Below are positions 1 through 10,041 of a stretch of 64,000 bases of DNA, in pieces. Location: the NCBI RefSeq assembly GCF_034190915.1, contig NW_026947507.1, positions 20,623,501 through 20,687,500 on the forward strand, written 5' to 3'. The position numbers were made by a program, and so were the translations under genes. The DNA is from Cavia porcellus. Lineage: Eukaryota > Chordata > Mammalia > Rodentia > Caviidae. The notes beneath the pieces were generated by a model. The model made no database searches. It saw nothing but the letters and a program-made list of their open reading frames with translations, and had not been told where the DNA came from. Position 1 is the stretch's first letter, and each line of letters begins with the position of its first letter.

Positions 1-644
1 GAAGAATAACAGGAAAAGAAACAACCAACTCTTCTTATCTGTGAAAGATAGGGAAAGACAGGGGATAAACTGCAGCCCAACACTGGAGAGACTTAGGTGA
101 GTGCATGCAGCCGCACGTAGAAGGCACAGACTTCAAATGTAAACAACTTTTTGAACCTGTACCAGAATGAGAAAACTTGACCTGTCATTAATGAATTACG
201 GGAGGCTTGGTTTGGACAATTTTGAGTGTTAATGATTCCAGGAAAATACCATCATGTTGAGGACTCAAATATTGTGACATTTACCTTGCATCCAGATCAA
301 CCCAATTTCCATGGTGAATATAAAAAATTTACACGTTGGCTTGTGGAAGAATCAATAGTTAAAGGCATTTTGTACATCATAATTGTTTTTCTTGAGAATC
401 TTATGCCTTTAGGAGAAGTTAACTGAAGTTATTAAGAGCTCAGTGTGCTGCATATCAGCAGAGTTTAACTGGTTTAGAGGAAAGAAAATACTCTCTAATC
501 AGCTCCAATCTTTCTCATTGGACAAGAGAAATTCATGAAATATTAAAGGAGAGAAAAAAGTTAGAGGTCCACACGACCAGATTATTAACACTTATAAAGG
601 TGGAGTCAACAGTCAACAGTAAAGTGTAGTCAGTAAAGAAAAGG
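1..644. other. unique DNA, no feature identified
   Basis: I see no recognisable gene or repeat. A 66-codon open frame at 226-426 (+) begins at GTG and has no family resemblance that I recognise, no splice context and no poly(A) signal, so it is treated as chance. Confidence 0.4.
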
Positions 645-1048
645 TGTACATTTATGGAAAGAGATAGATCAATGGAAAAGAAGAGTGCAGAGATAGAGAC
701 ATATGCAGGTGATCAAATGATCCTTGACAATGTGCAGAAGTAATACAATGGTGTGAAGACAGTTTATTTTTTTTTAAGAAGGGCTATTGAAGCCATATGC
801 TGACATACAAAACAATAAGTCAAGGCAGAGATTTTATACCTTTTGTAAAAATGAACTCAGAATGGATCAGAGACCCTGGTACAAAAACCTAAATAAGCTT
901 AAGGATGATGGTGATTTTTTAGATAAGAACTTACAGATATGTGACCCATAAAAATGGTTTATGAATTGGATTTCATTAAATTTTTTAAAAATTTAACTCT
1001 AATAAAGACAATTTCAAGAGAATAAGAAAGCAAGCCACAGATTTGGAC
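645..1048 (+). mobile_element. LINE-1 fragment (old L1M, ORF2 3' part)
   Basis: The text follows the 3' part of L1 ORF2 in sense orientation: 'agatagatcaatggaaaag', then 'gatcaaatgatccttgacaa', then 'aaaatgaactcagaatggat' and 'gattttttagataag'. The reading frame is broken many times, as expected of an old, inactive copy. A B1 SINE interrupts its downstream end. The subfamily cannot be fixed by eye. Confidence 0.7.
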
Positions 1049-1172
1049 AGTTTTTTTTTTTTTTTTTCTTTTCTTTTTGCTATGCAGTTCAGGCTGATCT
1101 TGAACTCACTTTGTAGCCCCCAGGCTGGTCTTGAACCCCAATCCCCTCCTGTGCCATCACATCTGGCTCATA
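1049..1172 (-). mobile_element. B1-related SINE (7SL-derived), antisense
   Basis: A poly-T run (1051-1068) is followed by 'caggctgatcttgaactcac' and 'caggctggtcttgaacc', and it ends near 'catcacatctggc'. This is the reverse complement of a B1 monomer with its A-tail. It is inserted beside the L1 fragment just upstream. Confidence 0.75.
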
Positions 1173-1270
1173 TTTACCAAAAATATATGGAAGAATGACC
1201 ATCGCACAAAATATACCAAGAGCTCTGGATTTGTCAGATCCATTCCTAGTGTTCTCCCCATTAACTTTGT

Positions 1271-1311
1271 ATATTAAAACAAAGCAAAACAAAACAAAAA
1301 CAAAACAAACC
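1271..1311. repeat. (CAAAA)n-type A-rich simple repeat
   Basis: Irregular CAAAA/CAAAAA units. Such tracts often remain from the A-tail of a decayed retroelement, but no body is visible on either side. Confidence 0.6.
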
Positions 1312-2419
1312 TATATAGGAGGCATAGTTTTCAGAATGGATTAAAAAACTATAGGATGATAGTGCCTTATTTCTGCCATCACTTCTCTAAGGATTTTTTT
1401 TTTTTCCTGTGGGGCCTGGTAAATAGTAGGTTTGCTATGCTGATTTTTATTGCTATATACTACTCACTGTGAAAAATAGAAGACATTTTGTATCTTTTAG
1501 AAATATTACTAGACTATCAAAGTGTGAAAAAACATAGATAATGAGCCTCATCCTTTAAGAATATAATTTTGTGTTAAATTTTAACAGTGTATAAATTGAA
1601 AAATATCCTGGTCATAAGAATCATATAAGCCAAATATACATCATGACCTGTTTCCCATCTCCCTGTTAACCCCAAGTAAACCCTGTTAGATCAGAATTTT
1701 GCTATAGGTGTCACTTGAATTAGACCTAGAATACTGTTTTGCTTTCACTTTTACTTTTAGTTCATGTAAGATTTCAAGCATGTCTTACTAATAAATGGAA
1801 ATTGCTCATATGCAGTTATGTGGAAAACCTTATAGATATCATCTGATTTTAGTAACAGCCATTTGTACCAAACTGTATCTAAAGTAATTAAAGGCTATAA
1901 ACACAGGATTCAGTTTTTAAAATCTGAGAAATATGGATACTTTAGGAAGGCTATAAATAGCAGAAAGCATTCTATACCCTGCTTAATAGTTTATAAATAT
2001 TTTAAAGCATGTAAACATAATGGAACACTATAAATTATTTAGTAGAACTGATTTAAATAGGACTAAGAGTATGGAAATGAGGAAAATGAAAATTTGGATG
2101 ATGTGTCTCCTTTTGATTAAGTTGGAGGATAGCTAAGTAGGATACAGCACTATCATTGCTCTTTACAGTCAACCTGGGAATAGCTGCCCTAGAAAGCCAT
2201 TTGGAAGAATATGAGTCCGGTTTGCCTATAATCTGTTACAACAGTTATAGAATTCACCCAACTAGAGCTTCTCCTTTTCCTCCACAGACATGATGAAGTT
2301 GCCTAGATGTGTAAATGCTTTATGAAAAAGTGCATACGTAGATATTTTAATTGCAAATCAAACTTTAAAATGATATCATAGTGGACTGTACTGCTGTTTC
2401 CTAGTCCTTTGATTTTGGA
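1312..2419. other. unique AT-rich DNA
   Basis: No gene, RNA or repeat family recognised. There is a short poly-T at 1396-1405. No open frame of interest. Confidence 0.4.
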
Positions 2420-3530
2420 AAGTTATAAATTATAGATTAGTTTGTTTGCGGGAAGTTTTAAATTATGGATTCATTTTCTCTCATAGTGGTATTCAGATTG
2501 TCTATATTTCCTTGTGTTAATTTTGGTACTTTGTCTCTTTAAAAAGTGCTGTTCATCTTATCCACATCTGTTTGTGTAAATTTTGGTAATTATTTTCTTT
2601 TATGGAATCGGTGATTTCACTTAAGTTGTCAAATTTGAGCATAGCAATTTTTGTAGAATCTTTATTAATCTTCTCAATGTCCATGAGAACAGTAGTGATT
2701 ACCCACCTTTATTTTTGATAGTGGTAATTTTCATCTTCTATCACTCTTTTATTTGTGGTGAAACTGGCTAAAATGTATTAATCTTACTGATTTTCTTTCA
2801 AAGGAACATCTCGATTTCATTGATTTTCTTACTGTTTTCCACTTCTCAGTTTTATTTTTTCTACTCCAGTTGTTACCCCATTTTTCTGTTTGCTTGACAT
2901 TCAATTAGTTCTTTATTGTTGTTAGACAACATTAGGTTATTTTTGATCTTTCTTCTTTACAAATTGAAAGAAATGAATTTATTGAAAATTATGAATTTCC
3001 TTCTAATCACTGCTTTCTCTGTATCCCATGAATTTAAAAAAGTTGTATTTTCTTTATAGTTTATGTCAGAATAGTTTAAAGTTTCCCTTAAGGGGAAATT
3101 TTCACTTACATATTATTAAGAGGTATGTAGCTCATTTTCCAAATATCTGATATTTCCTAAGTTTCATGTGGTTTATTTTTGACGTTAGAGTCTTTAACAT
3201 AATTTCTTATAGATATTTTAAATTCATGAAGACAGAGCTATCTGACATTCACATCTTGCACTGTGCCACATCGCTTCTGGAGTCTGATGCAGAACATGCC
3301 TATATTCTTCTAGTGGAAAGCAATTTCACGGAACATATTATATGTGACTGTGAAAAACACTTGATTTTATTTTCTTTAATTAGTTTAGCATTAATTTAAA
3401 AGATGAAATTACCCTGCTTTTTGTTCTTTTCCCTTTAATCTGTAGACATTTCCTTTCCAGATCTGAGACTCTAATTCTGGAGAAGTTTTAAAGTTTAATT
3501 TAAAATTTTTGGATTAATTTGTATTCATCT
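2420..3530 (-). mobile_element. LINE-1 fragment, ORF2 region, antisense
   Basis: The + strand reads like the reverse complement of L1 ORF2: 'agtagtgattaccc', 'gatagtggtaattttcat', 'ttcatcttctatcac', 'tcattgattttcttact' and 'atcactgctttctctgtatc'. No frame is intact. The 77-codon frame at 3166-3399 lies in this element and is not a gene. Confidence 0.65.
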
Positions 3531-3539
3531 TTCTTGCGT

Positions 3540-4550
3540 GATTAGCTATAGTTTTGTTGAAATATACAAACCTGTGCGTCCTAATTATGTACAAGGAGAT
3601 GTCAGCTTCTGTATTTATCCATGAAATCATAATGCTGGTTAACAAACAGAAAGTATCTGCTCCTCTCCTGTCTAACTTTCTCTATACCACTTGCACATCT
3701 CTTCTGTGAGCCTCACTCAACCTTCTCCCTTCATCTCCAGGCAATCACCGACTGAACTTTCTTCCATGTCTATAAATTAGTTAACCCTTTGTAGAATTTC
3801 CAATAAGTTAGACCATACCATATGTATCCCTTTTGCTTTTCTAGCTTAACACAATTATTTTGAAATTTACACATATTGCTGTCTGTATCAATGATTCTTT
3901 TCATTTATTGTCAAAGATTTTTCATTTTATGCATATATCAAATTTGTGTATTAATGTACTTGTGCTTTTGGGCATTACTTTACTTTGAAATATTTATTTT
4001 TATTTTAGGATATTTGACCATTCACAAATAGAGCAAGTTATGAATAATCTTATAAAGTCATAGCATAGACATGAGCTTTCATTTCTCTAGAAAACTATGT
4101 AGATGTGGAATATACATACTATACTTAAGTGACATTATTTGTTCAAACTCTTTGCCCATCCATTAGCATGATATATGTCTCAAATGATCCAAATCTTTTT
4201 AAAATTTCTTTCAGAAGTAGTTTTTTAAATTTTCAGTATTTGATTCTTGACCATTTTTGTCAGATTCAAGTCTAAGGATATTTTGTTTTTTGATACTATT
4301 GTAAATGATATTTTTAAAATTTTAATTTCTAGTTGTCATTGGCAAAAGGACAGCCTTCTTTATTGCTCTTGCACTGAGAACTGCTTGTTTATTTGTGAAT
4401 AAATATTGAATGTAATCATGTTTTTCATGTGGAAATCATTGAGTACTTCATTATTATGTCTCATGTATACTGTAACTTTATTTGTCAAGATTTTTTTTTT
4501 ATCATTTTGGATGTTCCCAGTTTGCAGGACATTTTTTAAAATATCCAGAA
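3540..4550 (-). mobile_element. LINE-1 3' portion (L1M-type), antisense
   Basis: The order of blocks matches the reverse complement of an L1M 3' end: 'ccaggcaatcaccgactgaa', then 'gtctataaattagttaaccc', then 'cattgctgtctgtatc' with 'ttcatttattgt', then 'tgatactattgtaaatgata'. Because 3' UTR-like text restarts here after the ORF2 text of the preceding fragment, this is a second insertion or a rearranged copy. Confidence 0.6.
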
Positions 4551-4555
4551 TAGAG

Positions 4556-4798
4556 AAGGTGTGCATATGTAGAATCCCAGATACTTGGGCGACTTTGACA
4601 GGAGGATCACAATTTTGGGGCTAATTTTGGTGATTTTGTGAGACTCTGTCTCAAAATAAAAAGTAACAAGGCCTTAGGATGTCGCTCTTCCCCAGTACCA
4701 CAAAAACGAACAAATGAGTAAAGAACCAAACAACCAAATGAATGTGCTGAAGGGTAGTTCAGTAGTAGAGAACCCCAAATTCCATCCCCAGGACTGCC
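4556..4798 (+). mobile_element. Composite SINE: B1 followed by two ID-type units
   Basis: A B1 monomer in sense orientation ('atcccagatacttgg', 'acaggaggatcaca', 'gagactctgtctcaaa') ends about 4672. It is followed directly by the right half of an ID unit ('caaggccttaggatg' ... 'ccccagtaccac'), an A-rich linker, and a second ID-like piece ('gggtagttcagtagtagag' ... 'tccatccccaggactg'). B1-ID dimers are known from non-murine rodents; the extra ID piece makes this copy tripartite. Confidence 0.65.
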
Positions 4799-4859
4799 AG
4801 AAATGATGGCTTTTACATTTTCCCAAGTTTTTCTGCAAACATTACAAAATTTTGCCCAT

Positions 4860-5215
4860 TCCATTTAATTAGATTATTGACATGGGTCATTTAAATATAT
4901 CATTTTGCTAAATATTTTGTTTAATTTTTCTGTATTGCCTCTTTAAACTTTTTGGATAATTTCTAATGTTTTATTTTATATTTTCCACGCTTGTTAGCTA
5001 TGTTGCTTTTTTTCTGCTTTAGTGATTATAGTATTCATTTTAACTTGTTACCAATTGACATTGAGTGCTTTTGTCTTTCATGCACATTACAAGAGTGTAG
5101 GAATTTTGTGTTTTATTTCATTCCTGTCAGGTTTACCTTTGATATATGTGTGTATTATATTCACATTGCAATTTCCATTAAACTAATCAATTCTATCTTT
5201 TGCACATTTAGGTAT
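4860..5215 (-). mobile_element. LINE-1 (L1M) fragment, antisense
   Basis: The + strand resembles the reverse complement of an L1M 3' UTR: 'ctttagtgattatagtattc', 'attttaacttgttacc'. It probably continues the element upstream of the composite SINE. No coding capacity. Confidence 0.45.
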
Positions 5216-5254
5216 TAAAATTTAGAACAGAATGTATGTATGCATGAATATATG

Positions 5255-5335
5255 TATTGGTTTTAGGGATTGAATCCAAGGCCTCACCCATACTAATCAC
5301 CTGTTCTATACCTGAGTTATGATCCTGCCCCCTAA
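5255..5335 (-). mobile_element. ID-type SINE (tRNA-derived), antisense, degraded
   Basis: The + strand reads 'ggttttagggattgaatcca', 'aaggcctcacccatactaat' and 'gagttatgatcctgcccc', the reverse complement of a tRNA-like ID unit whose B box is represented by 'ggattgaatcc'. No target duplication is evident. Confidence 0.55.
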
Positions 5336-5880
5336 ACAGAATCAGATTTATAGAAAAAATCATTTAAAAATTAAAAGTTAATTAGAAGTATTCCTACATG
5401 CTATTTATGCAAACTGCCCCCTAAATTTAGCTTCTTAATATGGTATATTTGTTACAAGTCTGTTTTATTCTGTTCTCTCAGTTTTTAATTAATAGTTTTG
5501 ATTAGTTTTTATCGAGAGTTATTGTGTTGCAGGCACTTAAACATTGTGTTTATCAGTATATTTTTTAAAAAGAATTCCTTGTTTCCTGTCACTGTAAGTT
5601 GCACCAGACTCATCTTTTGTTTTCTGCCCAGTTGTACAATCCAGGTTTTTTCCCAATGACTCCTTTCCCTTTTATTTGTCAATAGTGTTAAAAATCAAGA
5701 GTTAAGTGGCAGGAAAATTCTACATTACAGAGTTATTGTTTCTTTCTGCTCTTGGCTGTAAAGAAAAACAATATGTGTACATACTGATTGATATATATAT
5801 ACAATACAGTATTTACAAACATTTCTCTATGTAAACATCTATGTTTATATTGTTATATTGTTACTGATGTTTTCAACTTT
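5336..5880. other. unique AT-rich DNA
   Basis: Nothing recognised apart from a short TA tract near 5790-5802. Confidence 0.35.
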
Positions 5881-6012
5881 ATTCTGCATGAGGTATTCTT
5901 TCTTTTAAATTTTTAAATTTAAATTCTTTAAAATTAAAAATTTGATTCTTTAAATTTAAATTTAAATCTTTAAATTTAAATTCTTTATTATGCATGAGGT
6001 ATAGCTTTCTTT
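5881..6012. repeat. TTTAAAT-rich tract between direct repeats
   Basis: About 95 bp of self-complementary TTTAAAT/ATTTAAA units lies between two copies of 'gcatgaggta' (near 5887 and 5992). Each copy is followed by a 'ctttctttt'-like stretch. A local tandem duplication with later expansion would explain the layout. Confidence 0.6.
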
Positions 6013-6780
6013 TCTCGTTAATCTTTAAATTTCCACTCGGGATAGAATACAACTAATATTATTTGTCATACACCTGCTTAGTTGTCATTTAATCCTAGTG
6101 CATTTGTGTTGTGGTATCAAAATTGCTCTCCTGTAACTGGGTAGGAAACAACCTCATTGACTAGAACATAGTGCTATACACAAGTGCCTTTTGCTTGTAT
6201 TCTACAAACTGCTCATTTCCAAAGAGATTTTGTTCAGCCCCTTATTCCCAATCTCTTAAATGAGGTCGTTTTATACTTTTGTAATGTACTTAAATTTTTC
6301 TGAAAAAGTTTGCAGTTTCTCCAGGGATCCTCTGCCCTGATAATTATTTTTTAAAAAATTTTTGTAAATCTGGAGTAATATTTGTGTTTTAATGTTGCAT
6401 GTTTTGCAAGTGGACATTAAACATTTAATATTTTAAAGATAGTTAAAATAACTATTTTCACTTCCCAGTCTGCTTATTCTAATAGTCCACGTCTCACAAT
6501 GGTAAGATTAATAAATTTTCATATGGAGAAATGTTTCACTTCCTTGTATCAGTGGTAATTTTGATTGCTTCATCACCAATTTGAATTTTTAAATAGGCTT
6601 GCTTTCCTTTCCTTTTAAAAATTTTCTTCAGCTGTGTTCCAAGATGTAGTTAATTACTTCAAAACAATTTAATCCCTTCAGGGCTTCTTTTTAAGATTGG
6701 TTATTTGTGCCCATAGCAGTGTTTTGTTAAATTATTTTAAGTACTGAGGTAAAACTCTCCTCAGCTGTCTACATTATTAT
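6013..6780. other. unique DNA
   Basis: Nothing recognised on either strand. Confidence 0.35.
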
Positions 6781-6789
6781 CTCAGAATT

Positions 6790-7290
6790 ACATTATTTTC
6801 TACACTGACTGGTGGGAATGGGTATTATTTCCAGCCCAATGTGAGCAACTAGTGTTTTTTCTTGTAATCTATCCAGGTGATTTATTCCTGACCTTTAGCA
6901 TAAGGAGTTGTGTTAGGATAATACTCCAGGCACACTCTTCATAAAACTCCAACCTTCTTCCTTTGAAACTAACTTTCTTTTCTCTGGTACTCTGTCCATT
7001 GAACGGTTGTTGTCTGGGTCTGTTTATACTCTAAATTAAATGTCTTCAACGCAGAGAATAGAGCAGATTGCCTGGAGTTTCCTTCCTTGCACTACTGCCT
7101 AGAAATACTTTCAGGGCAATAACTGGGCAATTAGTGCCTCACCTCAAGAGTTTTGATTCTCGGGGATTTTTTATCTTCTGTACATGTGCTCCTTCTGAAT
7201 CAGTGTACTCCAGAAGCAGTAGTTTTATCTGCTACTCATTAATTAGAGAATTCTCCTTCTAAATTCCTAGACTTTTCACTTATATTAAAC
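6790..7290 (-). mobile_element. possible old LINE-1 (L1M) segment, antisense
   Basis: The stretch with 'cagagaatagagcagattgc' and 'ctggagtttccttcc' resembles the reverse complement of an L1M untranslated region. The match is weak and from memory. The short open frame at 7068-7262 is not credible as a gene. Confidence 0.25.
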
Positions 7291-9303
7291 TTACAGTGGT
7301 ATCAAGTAAAAGCAGTGCTTTTATGAAACGTGGACTCTGATTTACTTTTCACTAACTTTAAGAAGCTTCATATAATTTCTGAAATGGCTATTTCTACACT
7401 GTGTTCATATCTTTTCTACTGACTGTTTCACTCTCTTTGTCTTTTTTTAAAAAGAAAATTATGATATCAGTGTCTTTACAAATGTTTATCTTTGTTTATT
7501 TGATACTGATGCAAATATATTTCTAAAATATGTGTCTCCTTTATAGCCAAAATTTGATTATGAAATTTTTTTCAGCAAAGTTTTCATTTTACTTGAACAA
7601 TTCAGAAATAAACTCTCTGTATGTTAACCTATTTCTTCTTTTATGGGCGTAACTTGGATTTTAATTTATTAAAATGTTTAAATCAATTGATAGTTTGTAT
7701 TTAATTTCATGATCGAGTGGACCTCAACAGCTCAAATGAATCTGTACCAGTTACAAAAAACATTGCATAAAATGCTCTTTGATAGTGCAATAGTTAAGAA
7801 TTTTTCAACTTACAACAATTGTTTGAACTTGGTAAGGCGGCTTAAAGATTTTATTTTTGGTAACTGGGTGATATTAATATTCTCATACAAATGTACTGCT
7901 TAGAAATAAAACCCAAGAGTCATGTGAGTTCTCAAGTTACCACAACTCATACTTGGTGGGTATTTTTCCTTCTTTCTTTTTTTTAATTTATAGAACATAA
8001 CCCCTTACATAAAAGCATAAAGCTGTTTAACTAGTAATCCTATTAATTCTTTGTATAGATTTCCTGGTTTTATTACTTACTCTCTGTTTCTTTAGCTTTG
8101 CAAAGTTAAAAAAAAACAACAAACTTGTTGAATTACTAATCATTGTCTGATTTGTGCTGCTGTATTACCTAGTATTTCCCTAGTATTTCCTAGTATTGTG
8201 ATAAGCTTCAAGTATTTGGTTAAAAATTTTTTTTAAAGGAGTAGGAAAAAAAAAAACTTTGGTTAGTTCTCTCTTGTAAACTTAGCTTTAGTTTTTTTAA
8301 TTAAATAATCTTTTTTGATACCATGCCAAAAAACATCTTATTTCAACAACATTGGTGAGTTGAATTAATTACTTTAAATATGTATTCATAATTAGGAATA
8401 GAACTAGGAAGTTATTCTCAAAGTATTTTAGTCTCTTTAAATCAAAGTAATTGACATTTTTCCTTTCGTTACAAATAATACGGAAAGTGCAACAGGTTAA
8501 CTGGGATTCAGTTGTCCTCTGTAAAGATTATATTAGAGAACAACAAAGAGTTTTTATTTTAAATAAAGATGGCAGAGAAACTCGGAGAGAAGTTTAAATT
8601 CTAATTGGAGCTGTAAAATAATTTTTCAGACTCCAGTTATTTCATTTTTAGAAGATAAACCTAAGTGCATTTTCAAATTTGGGTGTAATAACACTTCATT
8701 CAAATTCTTAAGTACTTGCAGCCAGAGCTTGGAATGAAGATAAGATATTAAGATATACAAGGCTGTTTCATTTTTATGGTATTTTGTCATTTCTAATAAA
8801 GTGAGCAGGAATAAAGATGAGACTTTGCCCTGAAAGGAGTTTTAAATTTTTAAAAACCAATCTTTTTTTAGTTTCGTTGGAGTTGTCTTCCATTCTGGTA
8901 CATCTGTAGTGATCCATCTACTTCTGTATTTATGCCTTGCTTCTTATCTGCTAATTTTCTCATTACCAGCACTTAAAAAATTGAGATCTTTCCAAAGTTT
9001 CATTTGTCTCATTTTCTTTTCTTGAAATATCTTCTGCCTCAGGTTCTTACCCATTTCCACCTATTCACGTATTCATATCAAACTGTCTGCTGTGTCCCAG
9101 GTATAATGTCAAATGTTAGACATACAGAACTGGGTGCCCTTTCCCATTCAGTATAACCTTAATATTATTTCTTCTTATTGTATATCCAGAGTATTTGTGT
9201 ATTCATTTGGATCCTACAGCTTTCAGAAAACAAAGGTGTAGAAATAGAAGGAGATAGGTTGCTGCTGGGTATTGTACGCTTGAAAAAATATTTCTTGTCA
9301 CAA
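7291..9303. other. unique AT-rich DNA
   Basis: No gene, structural RNA or clear repeat. There are short poly-A/T runs, as at 8111-8118, 8228-8235 and 8247-8256. Confidence 0.35.
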
Positions 9304-9313
9304 AACTTGTTGA

Positions 9314-9420
9314 GTGCTCGCTTTGGCAGCACATATAGTAAAAATGGAACGATACAAAGATAAGCATGACACCTGTGCAAGGATGACATTCAAAATTGTT
9401 TTGAATGTCATTCCTTATTT
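9314..9420 (+). pseudogene. RNU6: U6 snRNA retropseudogene
   Basis: The sequence opens with 'gtgctcgctttggcagcaca', continues through 'tggaacgatacaaaga' and 'gcaaggatgaca', and ends in a T-rich tail, so the whole U6 length is present. U6 is the catalytic spliceosomal snRNA, transcribed by RNA polymerase III from an external promoter. This copy has lost several bases in the 'agaagattagc' region, has many substitutions and an altered 3' end, and lacks any recognisable upstream PSE/TATA arrangement. It is therefore a dead retrocopy, forming the 5' part of a U6-L1 chimera. Confidence 0.92.
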
Positions 9421-9440
9421 TTTGAATGACATTCCTTATT
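9399..9440 (+). repeat. 21-bp tandem duplication at the U6-L1 junction
   Basis: Two adjacent 21-bp copies (9399-9419 and 9420-9440) cover the altered 3' end of U6 ('gaatgtcattccttatt' and 'gaatgacattccttatt') and differ at one base. The duplication sits exactly where the U6 template gives way to L1. Confidence 0.85.
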
Positions 9441-10032
9441 GTTTAAAAAGTGAAGGCAGTTGTTAATCTATTACAATCATTTGAAACCCACAGTGTTTTC
9501 ATTGTTCTGTCTAGTTTGGTTTTATTCTGTTTCAATTTGTCTAATCTTTTATTTAACGGCATGGATAGCTATTTCAAAGATAAAAAATCTATTATGGTAG
9601 CAATTTTTGATCTCCTGTTAGCTTGATTTGAAGCCCTGTATTGTTTCCAATACAGGGCTTTGTTTTGACTGATTTTATTTTATTTTGTTTTGTTTGATTG
9701 TATCTTGTCTAATGGGATAGACAACTACTTTGAAGACAACAAGATCCATTATGATATCCATTTTGGCTTTACCATTGTCTTGTTTTGAAGTCCTGTACTA
9801 TTGACATTGGTTTTTTAAACTGGTTTTATTCTGTACTATTTTATTTTATTTTATTTTATTATGCCTGATGGTGTGGGCAGTTCTTTTGATGACAACAAGA
9901 GGCACTGTGGTAGCCATTACTGATTTCCTTGTATTTTTGTTTTAAAGTCACGTACCATGTTCATCATTTTATTTTTATTGACTCTATTTTGTTTTATTTC
10001 GTTTGGTTTTATTCTCTTCAAAATAAAAGAAG
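9441..10032 (+). mobile_element. LINE-1 3' UTR segment with tandem units, ending in A-rich tail
   Basis: Three units of 152-158 bp can be aligned on their cores: 'atggatagctatttcaaaga' (9561), 'gggatagacaactactttga' (about 9714) and 'gtgtgggcagttcttttgat' (9871). Each is followed by a 'gacaacaaga'-like block and a TTTTATT-rich block. A partial unit precedes them. The copy ends inside the tandem region, not at the longer 3' terminus of other copies in this window, so the source transcript was shorter or internally polyadenylated. Confidence 0.75.
9631..9660. repeat. perfect 13-bp hairpin in the L1 3' UTR unit
   Basis: 'aagccctgtattg' (9631-9643), loop 'tttc', and the exact reverse complement at 9648-9660. 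The neighbouring unit reads 'gaagtcctgtactattgaca' here, so the second arm is peculiar to this unit. Confidence 0.85.
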
Positions 10033-10041
10033 ACTTGTTGA

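Larger units (their letters stand above)
9305..10041 (+). mobile_element. U6-L1 chimeric retrocopy with target-site duplication
   Basis: The insertion is bounded by the 9-bp direct repeat 'acttgttga' (9305-9313 and 10033-10041); allowing one mismatch it extends to 12 bp ('aaaacttgttga' and 'aagacttgttga'). Between the copies come a U6 snRNA sequence starting exactly at its +1 base, then L1 3' UTR sequence on the same strand, then an A-rich tail 'aaaataaaaga' against the second repeat. U6-L1 chimeras are a known product of template switching by the L1 reverse transcriptase during target-primed reverse transcription. The L1 part belongs to the same 3' UTR family found elsewhere in this window. 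Confidence 0.85.

Noticed and set aside
60..150. Text 'acactggagagact', reminiscent of zinc-finger linkers
   Set aside because: Only one short motif. The cysteine/histidine spacing of C2H2 fingers does not follow in any frame.
226..426. 66-codon frame near the window start
   Set aside because: GTG start, short, no recognised family and no transcript context.
9540..10015. Regularly spaced repeats, CRISPR-like at first sight
   Set aside because: Units are about 150 bp, adjacent and diverged, in a mammalian L1 3' UTR. There are no short repeats with unique spacers.
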